Of a stretch of 64,000 nt of DNA, positions 36,001-39,000 are shown in pieces. This DNA comes from Dyella subtropica. GTDB lineage: Bacteria; Pseudomonadota; Gammaproteobacteria; Xanthomonadales; Rhodanobacteraceae. Each line of letters starts with the position of its first letter. Positions within the stretch are counted from its first letter, which is position 1. The stretch is taken from the NCBI RefSeq assembly GCF_026283965.1, contig NZ_JAPDPD010000015.1, forward strand, positions 81,312 to 145,311, in the 5' to 3' direction. The notes under the pieces are model-generated. The model was not told the DNA's origin. It made no database searches and saw only the letters and a program-made list of their open reading frames with translations. The translations under genes were made by a program, and so were the position numbers.

Positions 36001-39000
36001 GCCATGCACCTGGCCATGACGCTGTTCGATCGAGGCGAAGACTTCCTCCATCCTCGCCTCATCGGCGACATCCGCGGCAAGCACCACCACTTCGCCGCCC
36101 GCGGCTTCCATGTCGAGCAGCTTGGCGATCTGCGCGCTGACCGGATCCTCGTTGCCATTCTCGGAGAGCCAGCGCTCCCATTGCTCCCGCTCGGGGAAGG
36201 CCCGGCGCGAGAGCAGCGCGATCTTTGCCTGGTAGCGCTGAGCCAGCATCCCGGCGATCGTCAGGCCCACGTTGCCGAGGCCGCCGGTGATGACGTAGAC
36301 ACCGCCCTCGCGCAGCATGTCGCGCTCCGCCGTAACTTCATCCAGTGGCCTGGACTCGTAGCCCTGCACCAGTCGCGTGTCGCCACGCCACGCAACCGCC
36401 ACGTCGTTTGCCGGCGACAGCAGTTCCGCCAGCAAGCGGCTTGCGGAGGCCGCATCGACGCCGTCCATGTCGATACTGCGCAGCGTGACGTTCTGGTACT
36501 CCTGCGGAATGGTGCGGATCGCGCCGATCAGCGTGGCCTTGGCCGCGCTCAGCACGTCCCTGGCACGGGCCAGATAAAGCCCGTTCGACACGATATCCAG
36601 CTGCACCGTCGCCGTGGACCGGCCTTCGCCCAGCGCTTTCATCAGCGCCAACAGACTCAGGTAGCCACGCGCCTGCAGCGTCTCTTCACCATCCTCCGCG
36701 GTCAGGCCGCCCAGGTGGACGATCCGGCTCGGCACAAAACCTTCGCTGCGCATCTGGCCGATCGCCTGCCGCAGGCGCTCGGGATCGGACGCAACTTCCG
36801 TCGACACGAGTCGCTTCGAGCGGCCATGCAAGCCCCCGCCCACCGCTTCGCCCGCGGGGCTGTCCGCGCACAGCACGAGCCAGTTGGCCGCGCCGGCATC
36901 TGCGTCAGCTTGCGGCGCCGGTGATTCGCTCCACGTTTCCGCGTAGAACCACTTTCCGATATCCGCCACCTTCCCGCCTGCACCCTGCGCGGCCGTGACG
37001 GCCTGCTGCCGCGCGTCGAGCCAATAGCGTTGGCGATCGAACAGCCAGCTGGGAAGGGAAACGTGGCTGCCCGGGGCTCCTTCGAACGGAGTCCCCCAGT
37101 TCACCGAGCCACCAGCGCACCAGAATTCGCCAAGGCTCTTGAGGAAGACAGCCTGGTCCTCCTGCGGATCGAACGCACCCCGGCAGGTGGAAACCACCAG
37201 GTGACTGCGCTGATTGAAACCAGGATGCAGGCGGGCCAGCGAGTTCAGGCTCTGCCCGGGGCCGATTTCGATCAAGGCGCCGGATTCGCGGTCGAACAGC
37301 TTTTGCAGGCAATCCGCGAATTGCACGGTTTCGCAGAGGTGGCGTCCCCAATAGGCGGGAGAGGTCGCCTCGTCCTCGCGCAGCCAGTCGCCGGTGACGT
37401 TCGACAGCACCGGAATGCGCGGAGCGGACAACGGCATCCCGCCGATCAGATCCGCCAATGCCTTAGCCACCGGCTGCATCATCGGCGAATGGAAAGCATG
37501 CGCGGTGCCCAGCAGGCGGCTGACCACACCGTCCGCCTGCAGCCTTTCCTTGACCTGCTCGACTGCCGCGAGCGGACCGGACACGACACTGAGGCGCGGC
37601 CCGTTGACGATGCCGATCGCCAGCTGCTTGTCTACGTCGAGATAATCGCCGAGCGCTTCGGCCGCAAGCGGTACCGCCAGCATGCCTCCAGCCGGCAATT
37701 CACCGATCAGGCGCGCGCGTGTCGCGACGATCCGAAGACCGTCTTCAAGGGAAAACACACCCGCGAGCGTCGCCGCCGTGTATTCGCCCAGGCTGTAGCC
37801 GACGCAGGCTCCCGGCTCGATGCCCCAGGCTTCCAGCAGGCGCGCCAGCGCGTATTCCAGTACGAATACGGCCGGCTGAGCCAGCTCGGTCTGCGCCAGG
37901 ATGCCGAGGTCGCGCGCTCCGGCGACCATGCGGCGGAAAGCATCGCCCGCATTGGCTTCGCGCGACGGCCGGGCCTGGAAAACGTCCAGCAGATCGAGAC
38001 CAAGTTCGGCCTTCAACCAGCCGCAGCAATAATCCACCCAATGGCGGAATACCGGCTCGGCCTGATAAAGGCCCTGCCCCATACCAAGGTAGTGATCGCC
38101 GACGCCGGCAAAAACAAAGGCCGGCTGCGCACCGGGAGAAAGCAGGCGCTCCGCCTTCGCGAGCAAGGGACTGGCGCCATGGTTTGCATCCGCGATGACG
38201 ACGGCGCGGTTCGGGTAGGGTTCGCGCTTCGTCAGCGTATAGGCGAGGTTGCGCCGGAATGGCACGTCGCCGTTCTGCAAGCTCTGATCGAGCACGCGGC
38301 GCGCGCGTTCCAGGCCGCTGACGGTCCGCGCCGACACAGGGAAAGCGCGAAAGGTAGTCGCATCGTCCGGCTCGGGCGCCAGCGGAGCCGCCTCCAGCAC
38401 CACGTGCACATTGGTGCCGCCGAAGCCGAACGCACTGACGCCGGCCAGCGGCGGTCGCGAGGTGGCTGGCCAGGGAGTCAGTGCGGTGACGACTTCGATC
38501 GCCGTCTTCTCGAAACCGATGCGCGGATTCGGCCGCTCGAAATGCAGCGAGGCGGGAATCTGGCGATGCTGCATCGCCAGCACGGTCTTGATCATGCCGG
38601 CCATGCCGGCAGCCGCTTCAAGATGGCCCAGGTTGGTCTTCACCGAACCGATCAGGCACTTGCGACCAGCGGGCCGCCCCTGCTCCAGCACGGCGGACAA
38701 AGCAGCGACCTCGATGACATCGCCTATCGGCGTCGCGGTGCCATGCGCCTCGACATAGTCGACGTCCGCTGGCGCGATCGCCGCCGCCTCGTAGGCGGCC
38801 TCCAGCATCGCCTCCTGGGCCGCGCGGTTCGGCGTGGTGAGCGCAAGCGTCCTGCCGTCCTGATTGATCGCACTGCCGCGGATCAAGCCGTAAATACGAT
38901 CGCCGTCCGCCTGCGCTTGCGCATAGGTCTTGAGCACGATCGCCGCCGCGCCTTCGCTGCGGACATAGCCGTTCGCATCCGCATCGAAGGTCCGGCATTT

